Positions 54,820-63,465 are shown, numbered from the stretch's first letter. The stretch: 64,000 bases of DNA from Legionella quateirensis (GCF_001467955.1 NZ_LNYR01000049.1:148403-212402), one strand, 5' to 3'. The notes: a model not told the origin generated them from the sequence alone. A program made the numbers and translations.

Positions 54820-55735
54820 TTTCTAAAACTCCATAATTAGTTGCTGTTAATTTGTCCAAAATGGCAATACAAGGATTACTGATGCTCTCAGGCGTACTAA
54901 AAACATTCTGGCAAAACTCGCATTGGTGATGTTGATGAGGAAGTACCGAGTGAAGTCCTTTATCAAAATGAGGATGATTACAATGAGGGCAATTAAAGCT
55001 GAATAAATCATGGCGAAGCTCTGGAATCGCCCTTTGAATCTGCAGCACGCGCACCATTTCAATATCCAAAAGCACGTCATCTACCCACACTTCACTGTAG
55101 GTATTATCAACCACCCGTTTGTTTTCACTGGAATAAGCATGAACATGTATGGCACTTTCTTCAGGACGTTTGGCTGTCCAGATAATTGATGGATTTGATC
55201 CCCAAATCTGAAATCCGCCCGGATATCGATCGCGCTCCAATCTTATTGTTCTAGCGGGACGTATTGAAGGTCTTTGTACCTGAAGGTCTCCAAGCCATTC
55301 TTTAAACCGAATAATTGGATTAGCAACACAAGGTTGAGCTGTAGCTGTTAACCCACCACATTGACTGCAATAATGTTCGCTTGATGGACGTACAGCTGAC
55401 CAGCCTTTATCCAGCAATTCAGCTCCGCAATGATCACAGTCAATGCTGACAATGGCAAAATCAAAAATAGAACTCATGGTATAACTCACGGCACTATCTT
55501 CGGTTAGCAGCATGCTTTTTCCCTGCCATATCACTTCGATTTCAGAAAACGATTTATCAATTACTTTTTTTCCGATCTCAGTTAATCGGGCATGAATATG
55601 AACTCCTCGATCAAAGGCTTGATCATGGCTATCAAACACAGCAGGCAAAGCCCCCCAGGCAGCTACACCTCCTGGAAAATCGGATAGTTCTATAGCGACA
55701 GAAGGTTTATTCAGATAGGGGTTAAAATCAGACAT
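54788..55735 (-). CDS. Hypothetical protein with duplicated zinc-ribbon modules
   Basis: A 315-aa protein built from two similar halves. Each half starts with a PGG..xWG..P segment (FPGGVAAWGALP at 20, YPGGFQIWGSNP at 171) and ends in a zinc ribbon. The ribbon cysteines are at 100, 103, 123, 126 and at 249, 252, 272, 275, an exact 149-residue offset with CDHC/CSQC and CPHC/CEFC. The pattern is an internal duplication of a beta-domain plus ribbon. I do not recognise the family. It overlaps and is coupled to a Nudix gene, so a nucleotide-related role is possible, but this is only context. Confidence 0.6.
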   Translation of the reverse strand: MSDFNPYLNKPSVAIELSDFPGGVAAWGALPAVFDSHDQAFDRGVHIHARLTEIGKKVIDKSFSEIEVIWQGKSMLLTEDSAVSYTMSSIFDFAIVSIDCDHCGAELLDKGWSAVRPSSEHYCSQCGGLTATAQPCVANPIIRFKEWLGDLQVQRPSIRPARTIRLERDRYPGGFQIWGSNPSIIWTAKRPEESAIHVHAYSSENKRVVDNTYSEVWVDDVLLDIEMVRVLQIQRAIPELRHDLFSFNCPHCNHPHFDKGLHSVLPHQHHQCEFCQNVFSTPESISNPCIAILDKLTATNYGVLENESIQFADHL

Positions 55736-55968
55736 AGAGACACCTTAATAAAAAATAAATTAAAGTATCCCTCGTCCTGAAAACAGGATTGTCGTCACAA
55801 CTCGGGAGGAATCGAGAATAGTTGTAATCACCTGTTTCTACAGAAAAAATATAGTACCGAACAATTAATTTATATGTCAATATAAGAATGATTGGAGTGT
55901 CATCGCTGGATAGATGAATACTCTAAATACCCTGGACTATTACACATCAATTTTATAAGGAGATTGTC

Positions 55969-56271
55969 ATGAACGGTTGCAAACTAAGCCCGGTTGGACT
56001 AGGCCTGTCTATAGGTGTTCTTTGGGGATTATCCATGTTATTCCTGGGCTTATCTGCTTATCATTACAGCTATGGCAAACCCTTCGTTGAAGCAGTAGCA
56101 ACTTTATATTTAGGCTATGAACCTTCCATAAAAGGGAGCATCATTGGTGGTATCTTGGGATTTATTAATGCGTTTATTACGGGTTTTCTTATTGCCTGGC
56201 TGTACAATAAATTCAGTTGCTGTAAATGCAGCTGTTGCGGTATGAAAAGCAAAGAAGAAACAAAGGCTTAA
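55969..56271 (+). CDS. Small membrane protein with cysteine-rich tail
   Basis: A 100-aa protein with two to three hydrophobic segments (GLSIGVLWGLSMLFLGLSAY and GSIIGGILGFINAFITGF region) and a C-terminal cytosolic-looking tail CCKCSCCGMKSKEETKA. The membrane part resembles the small bacterial holin-superfamily/SxtJ-like proteins with a YxYGKPFVE loop. The five clustered cysteines could bind metal. An AAGGAG box sits eight bases before the ATG. It is monocistronic. Confidence 0.65.
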   Translation: MNGCKLSPVGLGLSIGVLWGLSMLFLGLSAYHYSYGKPFVEAVATLYLGYEPSIKGSIIGGILGFINAFITGFLIAWLYNKFSCCKCSCCGMKSKEETKA

Positions 56272-56309
56272 TGAATCAATAGATCCCTGCACAGGAACTC
56301 TTGAAGGTT

Positions 56310-56405
56310 CGTCATACTGAACGCAGTAAAGAATCTCCTTCTAAGTGGCACCGAACTCATGATCCAGCCACATTCAGGAGATCCCTCGTTTCACTCGGGA
56401 TGACG
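56310..56405. repeat. REP-like hairpin, first of a pair
   Basis: The arms cgtcatactgaacgcagtaa and tttcactcgggatgacg form a long imperfect stem. Together with the copy starting at 56416, this makes a tandem pair in the same orientation, spaced by about ten bases, in the gap after the Cys-rich membrane protein. Confidence 0.7.
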
Positions 56406-56415
56406 GTTCATTCGT

Positions 56416-56497
56416 CGTCATCCTGAACACAGTGAAGGATCTCCAATCGCAGACATCCAGCCACTTCAAGAAGATCCCTCATTGCATTCGGGATGAC
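56416..56497. repeat. REP-like hairpin, second of a pair
   Basis: The arms cgtcatcctgaacacagtga and ttgcattcgggatgac pair across about 45 bases. It is the same family as the preceding hairpin and as those inside the MITE at 53308. Confidence 0.7.
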
Positions 56498-56523
56498 ATG
56501 TTCGGAAGTACTGAGAAGTTACA

Positions 56524-56560
56524 TCAAGTTCATAAGGCCAATGCGGCCTTATGAACTTGA
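56524..56560 (-). terminator. Perfect 16-bp hairpin after the BON-domain gene
   Basis: The arms tcaagttcataaggcc and ggccttatgaacttga are perfectly complementary around a five-base loop, ending 13 bases from the BON-gene stop. No T-tract follows, so it could be a stem-only terminator, an mRNA-stabilising structure or an operator-like site. Confidence 0.5.
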
Positions 56561-56573
56561 GTCTGGAACGGTT

Positions 56574-56885
56574 TTATTGACGCACAATAATATTATTTTC
56601 TACAGTCTGTACCCCGGGAACTTGACGTGCTATTTGCTCCGCGGTATCGCTTTGGCGAATTTTCTTAACATATCCACTTAAGATAACTGTGTTTTGATTG
56701 GTCACAACATGAACCTGTGCTATCAGAGGATCGGGATTACGCATTAATGCATCCTGTACTGATTGCGCCAAAGTCATACTGGACTGATAAGGGCTGAACA
56801 TAGTGCTGCTGCCCGTATTATTCATACATCCAGTCAATAAAAGAAACAAGCCTGCCAAAACGCCATTTACTAAATATTTTTGCAT
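56574..56885 (-). CDS. BON-domain lipoprotein
   Basis: A protein of about 103 aa with a lipoprotein signal peptide (lipobox LLTGC, lipidated Cys near residue 20) and a single BON domain. The BON domain has DALMRNPDPLIAQVHVV, VILSGYV and VPGVQTVENNIIV. BON lipoproteins sit in the envelope and bind phospholipid or partner proteins in stress responses (OsmY-like, DolP-like). The start at 56885 (MQKYLVNG) is preferred over the longer frame to 56939, because a GGAGA box lies seven bases upstream and the signal peptide then starts correctly. A perfect hairpin follows the stop. Neighbours point to a stress-response set. Confidence 0.82.
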   Translation of the reverse strand: MQKYLVNGVLAGLFLLLTGCMNNTGSSTMFSPYQSSMTLAQSVQDALMRNPDPLIAQVHVVTNQNTVILSGYVKKIRQSDTAEQIARQVPGVQTVENNIIVRQ

Positions 56886-56962
56886 TAGATTCTCCAATAG
56901 AGAGTAAGTACAGTCCATCCTGAACATCTTGATATACAACCCGATAAGCCCTCAAACCAGAC

Positions 56963-57616
56963 TTATTCTATAACCACATAACACAACACTGCAAAGAAAT
57001 GAAAAATACTTCCGGCTAAAACGAATAGATGCCAAAGCACATGACTGTACTTTAATCGTTCCCATGCATAAAAAATAACGCCGACAGTGTAGCATAATCC
57101 ACCAGCAACAATACATGCCAAACCACCAGAGGGCAATAATTGATAAATTGGCTTGATAACAACCAGACTCATCCACCCCATCAATAAATAGAGTAATGTC
57201 GATAAGAGTTCAAATCTATGTACAAAAAAAAGCTTAAAGATCACACCTGCAACGGCAAGAGACCATATAATAGTAAACATGGTCCAGCCCCAGGGGCCCC
57301 TCAGAGTGACTAACATGAATGGGGTATAGCTGCCAGCAATCAGTAAATATATGGATGCATGGTCAACGATACGAAAAAAATGTTTTAATCTGGGATTTGT
57401 GATGCTGTGGTATATAGTAGAACTGACATACATCAAAATCAGGGTGCAACCAAAAACAATCCCGGATAACAATTTGAATCCGTCATTTTGAGTTGCAGAA
57501 AAAACAATGAGTAAAGTAATAGCGGCAAGACTCAGTAATGCGCCCATGGCATGAGTCGTCGCATTTCCGATTTCTTCACCTCTGGTTTGAAGTTTATCTG
57601 GTTTAATCCATGGCAT
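56963..57616 (-). CDS. Hemolysin III / PAQR family membrane protein (TrhA-like)
   Basis: A 217-aa protein with seven hydrophobic segments, of the YqfA/hemolysin III family related to PAQR receptors. Conserved positions are GEEIGNATTHAMGA at the N-terminus, STIYHSI, DHASIYLLIAGSYTPF and HVLWHLFVLAGSIFHF near the C-terminus. The histidines and aspartate form the likely metal site. Bacterial homologues help keep membrane fluidity; true hemolysin activity is not implied. It lies 77 bases upstream of the BON gene, on the same strand. A MITE separates it from the divergent phaC. Confidence 0.88.
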   Translation of the reverse strand: MPWIKPDKLQTRGEEIGNATTHAMGALLSLAAITLLIVFSATQNDGFKLLSGIVFGCTLILMYVSSTIYHSITNPRLKHFFRIVDHASIYLLIAGSYTPFMLVTLRGPWGWTMFTIIWSLAVAGVIFKLFFVHRFELLSTLLYLLMGWMSLVVIKPIYQLLPSGGLACIVAGGLCYTVGVIFYAWERLKYSHVLWHLFVLAGSIFHFFAVLCYVVIE

Positions 57617-57663
57617 AACAGTCTCTTATTCTGGTTAGAACGCATCAACTCATGAGTTTACTT

Positions 57664-57787
57664 CAGGACTTACGAAAAACCCCAAGGTCGAGGCAAAAGG
57701 AATTTTTAATGAAGGAGTTTAGATAAACTAAATGACTGAATTAAAAATTTCTTTTAACGAAGAGATTGGTTTTTTTCGTAAGTCCTG
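57664..57787. mobile_element. MITE, simplest copy C (124 bp)
   Basis: The termini caggacttacgaaaaacccc and ggtttttttcgtaagtcctg are inverted and extend imperfectly for about 47 bp on each side. The 5-bp TACTT lies directly outside both ends (57659-57663 and 57788-57792), a target duplication. There is no coding capacity. It is the most compact copy in the window and probably shows the basic element. It lies in the gap between divergent hemolysin III and phaC genes. Confidence 0.85.
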
Positions 57788-57898
57788 TACTTATTTGAAG
57801 GAATAGTAACACATTTGTCAATAATTCTACAGTAAGGTAGTTATAATGGAATACTGCTATACTACTTTTTATAAATCAGCCCCTACAGGATGTAGTGT

Positions 57899-59653
57899 AT
57901 GAAAAAAGAGAAGAAAATCACCAAATCAGATCCCAATCAACAACAGGATACCCATGGTGAGTCCAAGGAGCCAGATTCAGTTTTTAGCATCATTGATAAA
58001 CTCTACCAGGCAAAATTAGGGAAACTCACCGCAGGAATCAGTCCTGCTGCATTAATGACAGCCCATTTTTCATGGATTGCCCAGCTCTTACAATCCCCTG
58101 GAACAATGACCCAACTGACTCTCTTCCCCCTGCTTCATGCTCAGGATATGATCTCTAATCTTGTCACCCAAGATAAACCGGAAAATGGGAAAGACGTTCG
58201 ATTTCATACAGAAAATTGGAGTCATTATCCGTGGCGCTTGTGGGCAGAACTATTTCTTCAACTGGAAGAATGGAGTTTACAATCTACCACCAGTGTGCCT
58301 GGATTGCCGGCCCACGTTAAACGCACCGTATCATTTCGCATGAGGCAAATTCTTGATGCTTTATCACCATCTAACTTTGTACTGACCAATCCTGATTTAC
58401 TTCTGGAAACATTTCGGACTCAGGGAAAAAATCTGATTCGTGGAACCGAACTGGCCATTCAGGATTTTACAGAAAAACTGACAGGCTCTCCTCCAGCCGG
58501 GGTTGAAAACTTCATTCCTGGCAAACAGGTTGCTGTCACTAAAGGAAAGGTAGTGTTTAAAAATCATCTGATTGAGTTAATTCAGTATGAGGCTCAGACA
58601 GAGAAAGTATATAAAGAACCGATTCTTATTTTACCTGCCTGGATCATGAAATATTACATCCTTGATCTGCTTCCAGATAATTCTCTGGTGAACTGGCTCA
58701 CCCAACAAGGTCATACTGTTTTTATCGTTTCATGGCGAAATCCAACCAAAGAAGATAGAAATCTTGGACTGGAAGACTACTACCGTCTGGGTGCGATGGC
58801 GGCAATTGATGCGGTATCAAAGACCAGAACCGATAGCAAGATTCATCTAATGGGATATTGTCTGGGTGGCACTCTGGCAATGATTACAGCCGCAGCCATG
58901 GCAAAAAATCATGATGCCCGTCTAAAAAGCCTGACACTTCTCGCGGCTCAGGGAGATTTTACTGAAGCAGGCGAATTGCTTCTTTTTATCACTAAAAGTG
59001 AAGTATCGTTCTTAAAGAGCATGATGTGGGATCAAGGCTATCTGGATACAAAACAAATGTCCGGAACTTTTCAGATGCTACGATCCTATGATTTGATTTG
59101 GTCTAAAATGGTTCAAGATTACATGCATGGTACTCAAAGAGGAATGATAGCCCTGCTTGCCTGGAATGCGGATGCGACCCGAATGCCTTATAAAATGCAC
59201 AGCGAATATCTGGAACAATTATTTCTTAACAATGATTTTGCTGAAGGACGATTTTCAATTGAAGGGAAACATATAGTCGCTGAAAACATTCATTTACCCG
59301 CCTTTGTCGTCAGCACAGAAAAAGATCATGTGGCACCTTGGAAATCTGTGTATAAAACCCATCTGCTTATTAATAGCGACATTACCTTTGTCTTGACCAA
59401 TGGCGGTCACAATGCTGGAATCGTCAGTGAGCCGGGGCATGAAGGCCGATCCTATCTGATTCGCGAAAGGAAAAAAGATTCAACCTATCTTGATCCGACA
59501 ACCTGGTTAAAAGAAGCGGCAACGGAAACAGGCTCATGGTGGATGGCATGGCATAAGTGGTTAATGCAACATTCATCGCCTCAACTCGTGACTCCTCCCA
59601 AACTCGATAAAAAACTCCCTGATGCTCCAGGAGAATATGTCTTACAGAAATGA
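57899..59653 (+). CDS. phaC: Class I poly(3-hydroxyalkanoate) synthase
   Basis: A 584-aa PHA synthase, which polymerises 3-hydroxyacyl-CoA into storage polyester granules. The catalytic Cys321 lies in the lipase-like box MGYCLGGTLA; the Asp is in STEKDHVAPW and the His in NGGHNAGI, completing the triad. FIVSWRNPTKEDRN is the family's conserved segment. A class I synthase needs no PhaE partner, and none is seen. Legionella stores polyhydroxybutyrate for survival outside the host. It overlaps the next gene region and heads a run of five genes. A start with an AGGATG box precedes the ATG. Confidence 0.93.
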   Translation: MKKEKKITKSDPNQQQDTHGESKEPDSVFSIIDKLYQAKLGKLTAGISPAALMTAHFSWIAQLLQSPGTMTQLTLFPLLHAQDMISNLVTQDKPENGKDVRFHTENWSHYPWRLWAELFLQLEEWSLQSTTSVPGLPAHVKRTVSFRMRQILDALSPSNFVLTNPDLLLETFRTQGKNLIRGTELAIQDFTEKLTGSPPAGVENFIPGKQVAVTKGKVVFKNHLIELIQYEAQTEKVYKEPILILPAWIMKYYILDLLPDNSLVNWLTQQGHTVFIVSWRNPTKEDRNLGLEDYYRLGAMAAIDAVSKTRTDSKIHLMGYCLGGTLAMITAAAMAKNHDARLKSLTLLAAQGDFTEAGELLLFITKSEVSFLKSMMWDQGYLDTKQMSGTFQMLRSYDLIWSKMVQDYMHGTQRGMIALLAWNADATRMPYKMHSEYLEQLFLNNDFAEGRFSIEGKHIVAENIHLPAFVVSTEKDHVAPWKSVYKTHLLINSDITFVLTNGGHNAGIVSEPGHEGRSYLIRERKKDSTYLDPTTWLKEAATETGSWWMAWHKWLMQHSSPQLVTPPKLDKKLPDAPGEYVLQK

Positions 59654-59664
59654 TAGAGGATAAA

Positions 59665-61071
59665 ATGGATAACGAATTTCTTGATAATGTCACCTTTGAT
59701 GAACTCACTTTAGGACGAAAAGCGACATTAGTGAGAACTTTAACAGAAAATGACATCAACTTATTTGCGGCGATGTCCGGAGATGTGAATCCCGCTCACA
59801 TGGATCCCAATTACGCTCAAAGTGATATTTTTCATGGTGTAGTGGGACACGGTATGTGGGCTGGAGCACTTATATCCACGTTATTGGGCACAGTATTACC
59901 AGGGCCAGGAACAATTTATCTGGAGCAGGACATCAAATTTAAAAACCCGGTACATATAGGTGATGAATTAACCCTGACTGTAGTAGTTCGAGACAAGGAT
60001 GACGCAACAAAAATTGTCAATTTTGACTGTACGGGCATCAATCAAAAAGGAGAAATTAGCGTTGAAGGACTAGCTAAAGTGATTGCTCCTGTTAAAAAGT
60101 TGAGAGTACCTCGTATCTCCTTGCCCCATGTTGAAATCCTGAATCACGATCATTTTAACGCCACCATAGAATCCTGTCGCGATCTACCTCCTATCAAGAC
60201 GGCTGTAGTTCACCCGGTAACTGCCAATGTATTGGAAGCAGTCGATGATTCCGTCAAAGCGGGGTTGATCACTCCTGTTTTAATCGGCCCTATTAAAAAA
60301 ATAAAATCCGCTGCAAAGGAAGCCCACATCGACATATCCCAATGGGAGATTATTAATACAGAGCACAGTAATGCTGCGGCTGTTAAAGCTGTAGAGCTTG
60401 CTTCATCATGTAAGGTCGATGCAATAATGAAAGGAGCGCTGCATACTGATGAATTAATGTCCGCTATAGTTCCTGTATCATCCGGATTACGTACCAAGTA
60501 TCGAATCAGCCATGTTTATGTGATGGATGTTCCTACCTATCATAAACCACTTCTGATTACCGACGCTGCAATCAACATATCTCCTAATGCAGCAGATAAA
60601 GCGGATATTTGTCAAAATGCCATCAATCTCTGGCGGATTTTGTTTGGAGATGAACATAAGCCCAAAGTCGCCATACTTGCTGCAGTTGAAACCGTGAATC
60701 CTAAAATGCAAGCAACTGTAGATGCAGCTATTCTTTGTAAAATGGCAGATCGACGACAAATTTGTGACGGTATTTTAGATGGGCCCCTGGCTTTTGATAA
60801 TGCGATAAACAAACAAGCGGCTATCGAAAAAGAGATAATATCCCCTGTAGCGGGTGATGCTGATATATTGCTGGTACCTGAAATTGAATCTGGAAACATT
60901 CTTGCGAAACAACTGTCCTTTCTGGGGCACGCCGATGCCGCGGGTATTGTATTGGGAGCGCGCGTCCCGATCATTTTAGCAAGCAGGGCTGACTCCTTAA
61001 GGACTCGGCTGTTATCTTGCGCGGTAGCGGTGAAAATTTCCGCAGCCAGAAAAGCAGGAAAAATAAAATGA
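59665..61071 (+). CDS. MaoC-like hydratase fused to phosphate acetyl/butyryl transferase
   Basis: A protein of about 468 aa with two domains. An N-terminal MaoC-type hotdog domain spans residues 1-150 (LFAAMSGDVNPAHMDPNYAQ, GHGMWAGALISTLLG, YLEQDIKFKNPVHIGDEL). A C-terminal Pta/Ptb-type phosphotransacylase follows (AVVHPVTANVLEAV, MKGALHTDELMSAIV, VNPKMQATVDA, DGPLAFDNA). It could hydrate enoyl-CoA to (R)-3-hydroxyacyl-CoA for the PHA synthase and exchange acyl-CoA with acyl-phosphate. The start at 59665 is chosen because GAGG lies five bases upstream; the longer frame starts inside phaC. It is coupled to the acetate kinase gene by ATGA. Confidence 0.9.
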   Translation: MDNEFLDNVTFDELTLGRKATLVRTLTENDINLFAAMSGDVNPAHMDPNYAQSDIFHGVVGHGMWAGALISTLLGTVLPGPGTIYLEQDIKFKNPVHIGDELTLTVVVRDKDDATKIVNFDCTGINQKGEISVEGLAKVIAPVKKLRVPRISLPHVEILNHDHFNATIESCRDLPPIKTAVVHPVTANVLEAVDDSVKAGLITPVLIGPIKKIKSAAKEAHIDISQWEIINTEHSNAAAVKAVELASSCKVDAIMKGALHTDELMSAIVPVSSGLRTKYRISHVYVMDVPTYHKPLLITDAAINISPNAADKADICQNAINLWRILFGDEHKPKVAILAAVETVNPKMQATVDAAILCKMADRRQICDGILDGPLAFDNAINKQAAIEKEIISPVAGDADILLVPEIESGNILAKQLSFLGHADAAGIVLGARVPIILASRADSLRTRLLSCAVAVKISAARKAGKIK

Positions 61072-62186
61072 CGGATTCTGTTTTATTAATCCTTAACTCA
61101 GGATCTTCCAGCGTAAAATTCCAAGTATTTACCAATACGGCAGAACTGACTTCACTGGCCCATGGTAAAATATCCGACTTGGGTACAGAACCCCAATTTT
61201 CCGCTTGCAATGAAACTCAATCCGAGCAAAAAACAGTTAAATCACTTGCGATAGATTTTAATCACATACAATCAATTCAGGAAATACTCGACTGGATAAA
61301 TCACCAAAACAATTGGAAAGTCAGTGCTGTGGCGCACCGAGTGGTGCATGGTGGTGTTCAATTCTCTCAAAGTGTTTTGGTTACAGACGATGTATTCTTT
61401 CAATTAAAAAAACTAAATCCTTTGGCGCCGCTGCATCAACCACATAACCTGGTCGCTATAGAAATTATCCATAATATATTTCCCCAATTACCTCAAATCG
61501 CTTGTTTTGATACCGCGTTTCACGCTCAGCACAGTCCTTTATTTACAGTATATGCCCTGCCTCAATATCTCCGGAAACAAGGGATCAGACGGTATGGATT
61601 TCATGGGCTTTCTTATGAATGGATAGCCCATACCTTAAAAAAGAAACATCCCGGTTTGGCTCAGGGTCGGATTATCACAGCACATTTGGGTAATGGTGCC
61701 AGCTTATGTGCCATGCATAACGGTATCAGTATTGATACCACTATGGGATTAACCGCACTGGATGGGCTACCCATGGGCACACGATGCGGCAGCCTGGATC
61801 CTGGCGCAATTACCTACATGATCAGGGAATTAGGTTTATCTCCTTCTGAAGTTGAACAAATACTTTATAATGATTCAGGTCTTCTTGGATTATCCGGATT
61901 AACCAATAACGTCAGGGAATTACAAGAAAGTCAGGATAAACAAGCTCAATTCGCGCTGGATTATTTTTGTCTTAAAGCAGCTCAATTTATGGGAATGATG
62001 GCAATTTCCCTTGGTGGTGTTGATGGTATTGTATTCACTGGTGGAATAGGTGAAAATTCAGAAATAATTAGAACGAATATCCTTGCTCGACTCGAAGTTC
62101 TGCGACCTTTTTCTGTCCTGATTATTCCGGCAAATGAAGAGAAAATGATGGCTATGCATGCATTAGAACTCTTGCGTACAATGTAA
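61068..62186 (+). CDS. ackA: Acetate (short-chain acyl) kinase
   Basis: A protein of about 372 aa of the ASKHA acetate kinase family, making ATP from acetyl phosphate and ADP. The conserved LILNSGSSSVKFQ start, AHRVVHGG, FDTAFH, RRYGFHGLSYE, HLGNGASLCA, GLPMGTRCGSLDPGA and FTGGIGENSE are all present. The start at 61068 overlaps the previous stop (ATGA). The frame extends 51 bases further upstream, but only inside the preceding gene. Paired with the Pta-type fusion, it makes an acetyl-CoA to acetate route beside PHA synthesis. The family includes propionate and butyrate kinases, so the substrate could be a longer acyl. Confidence 0.92.
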   Translation: MTDSVLLILNSGSSSVKFQVFTNTAELTSLAHGKISDLGTEPQFSACNETQSEQKTVKSLAIDFNHIQSIQEILDWINHQNNWKVSAVAHRVVHGGVQFSQSVLVTDDVFFQLKKLNPLAPLHQPHNLVAIEIIHNIFPQLPQIACFDTAFHAQHSPLFTVYALPQYLRKQGIRRYGFHGLSYEWIAHTLKKKHPGLAQGRIITAHLGNGASLCAMHNGISIDTTMGLTALDGLPMGTRCGSLDPGAITYMIRELGLSPSEVEQILYNDSGLLGLSGLTNNVRELQESQDKQAQFALDYFCLKAAQFMGMMAISLGGVDGIVFTGGIGENSEIIRTNILARLEVLRPFSVLIIPANEEKMMAMHALELLRTM

Positions 62187-62203
62187 GTAAAGAGAACAAT
62201 AAT

Positions 62204-63100
62204 ATGGATAAAGACTATTACAAAATTATGGGTGTAAGCCCTGATGCCTCTGATAAAGACATCAAAACAGCGTACCGAAAATTAGCTCGTAAATACCACC
62301 CTGACATCAGTAAAGAAGCTGATGCTGAAGAAAAATTTAAAGAGATGGGTGAAGCCTATGAAATCCTGAAAGATCCCATTAAAAGAGCTGAATACGATCA
62401 GTACGTTAAAAATCGTGAATTCAACCAAAAGGCATATCAGTCCGCTGGACACGCTGGAACGGGAAGGCAACATCAATACCAGGATGTTCAATTTGATAGT
62501 GATTTCTTTGAATCTTTATTTGGCCATTCTCGATACCAACATCAACCAATGACGGGACAGAATTATCAAGGTAAGATCACAATCAGTCTGGAAGAAGCCT
62601 TTAATGGTGCGGTAAAAAGTGTGCAGGTTCCAGTGGATCAAGGCTCGGAAACCAAATTACAGACTTTAAATGTTAAAATTCCAGCAGGAATAAAATCCGG
62701 TCAGCAAATACGTCTGGCAGGCCAAGGCGGAGCAGGCATTAATGGCGGATCCAGAGGCGATCTGTATTTAACTATAGATGTAATGAAACACTCACTTTTT
62801 GATGTAATGGAAAATGACATTTATCTCACTCTGCCCATTGCTCCCTGGGAAGCCGCTCTAGGCACTACAGTAGTAGTACCCACATTGAGCGGAAAAATTG
62901 ATTTAAAAATTCCCCCAGGCTCCCAAGGTGGACAAAAACTAAGAATCAAGAACCGTGGATTACCAGGAGCAACCCCTGGCAACCAATACGTACTTTTAAA
63001 AATAATTACTCCACCAGCTACCTCAGAAGCAGCAAAAGAGATGTATAAAAAAATGGCGGAAGTAATGCCTTTCAATCCACGCGAGAAAATGGGAGCATAG
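62204..63100 (+). CDS. cbpA: CbpA-type DnaJ co-chaperone / curved DNA-binding protein
   Basis: A 298-aa class B J-protein. The J-domain spans residues 3-70 with the HPD signature in RKYHPDIS, followed by a short linker and two beta-barrel substrate-binding domains (KITISLEEAFNGAV, GQQIRLAGQGGAG, PWEAALGTTVVVPTLSG, GQKLRIKNRGLPG). CbpA helps DnaK and can bind curved DNA in stationary phase. It is followed two bases later by its modulator gene cbpM, as in E. coli. It lies 17 bases after ackA in the same direction, so the PHA/acetate genes and the chaperone pair may form one operon. Confidence 0.92.
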   Translation: MDKDYYKIMGVSPDASDKDIKTAYRKLARKYHPDISKEADAEEKFKEMGEAYEILKDPIKRAEYDQYVKNREFNQKAYQSAGHAGTGRQHQYQDVQFDSDFFESLFGHSRYQHQPMTGQNYQGKITISLEEAFNGAVKSVQVPVDQGSETKLQTLNVKIPAGIKSGQQIRLAGQGGAGINGGSRGDLYLTIDVMKHSLFDVMENDIYLTLPIAPWEAALGTTVVVPTLSGKIDLKIPPGSQGGQKLRIKNRGLPGATPGNQYVLLKIITPPATSEAAKEMYKKMAEVMPFNPREKMGA

Positions 63101-63101
63101 C

Positions 63102-63416
63102 ATGAGTAAAAATAATCTTTTAACCGGCATGCTTATTGAAGAAACAACTACTTATACCTTCGTAGAAGTATGTCATCGATACCATATTCCTGAAGACTTG
63201 CTCATTGAGATGATAGAATATGGATTGTTTCCAAATCAACCAACGGATCCCAAAAACATCATGATGGATCAAAAAGCCCTTCGACGCATTGAATCCGCAT
63301 TCCGTTTACACAGAGATTTGGAAATTAATCTACCGGGCGTAGCGCTGGCACTTGAGCTGTTAGAAAAAATTGAAAAAATGCAGAATGAACTGGATATATT
63401 ACGAAAACATTTTTAA
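63102..63416 (+). CDS. cbpM: CbpM chaperone modulator
   Basis: A 104-aa member of the CbpM/MerR-like helix family that binds the J-domain of CbpA and blocks its DNA-binding and co-chaperone activities. The N-terminal segment has LIEETTTYTFVEVCHRYHIPEDLL; the middle has DQKALRRIESAFRLHRDLEIN, and the tail forms a leucine-rich helix (ELLEKIEKMQNELDILRKHF). It begins two bases after the cbpA stop with GGAG in the upstream gene as its binding site. A terminator hairpin follows the stop. Confidence 0.9.
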   Translation: MSKNNLLTGMLIEETTTYTFVEVCHRYHIPEDLLIEMIEYGLFPNQPTDPKNIMMDQKALRRIESAFRLHRDLEINLPGVALALELLEKIEKMQNELDILRKHF

Positions 63417-63436
63417 TTAAAATAGTTTCATCATCT

Positions 63437-63465
63437 ACCCGTATTATTTCACTTTTAATACGGGT
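63437..63465 (+). terminator. Terminator of the phaC-cbpM run
   Basis: The stem acccgtatta/taatacgggt, with a nine-base loop, lies 21 bases after the cbpM stop and is followed by tatctt. The arms match the cccgtatta repeat family at 28755, so a dispersed repeat is apparently serving as terminator. Confidence 0.6.
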
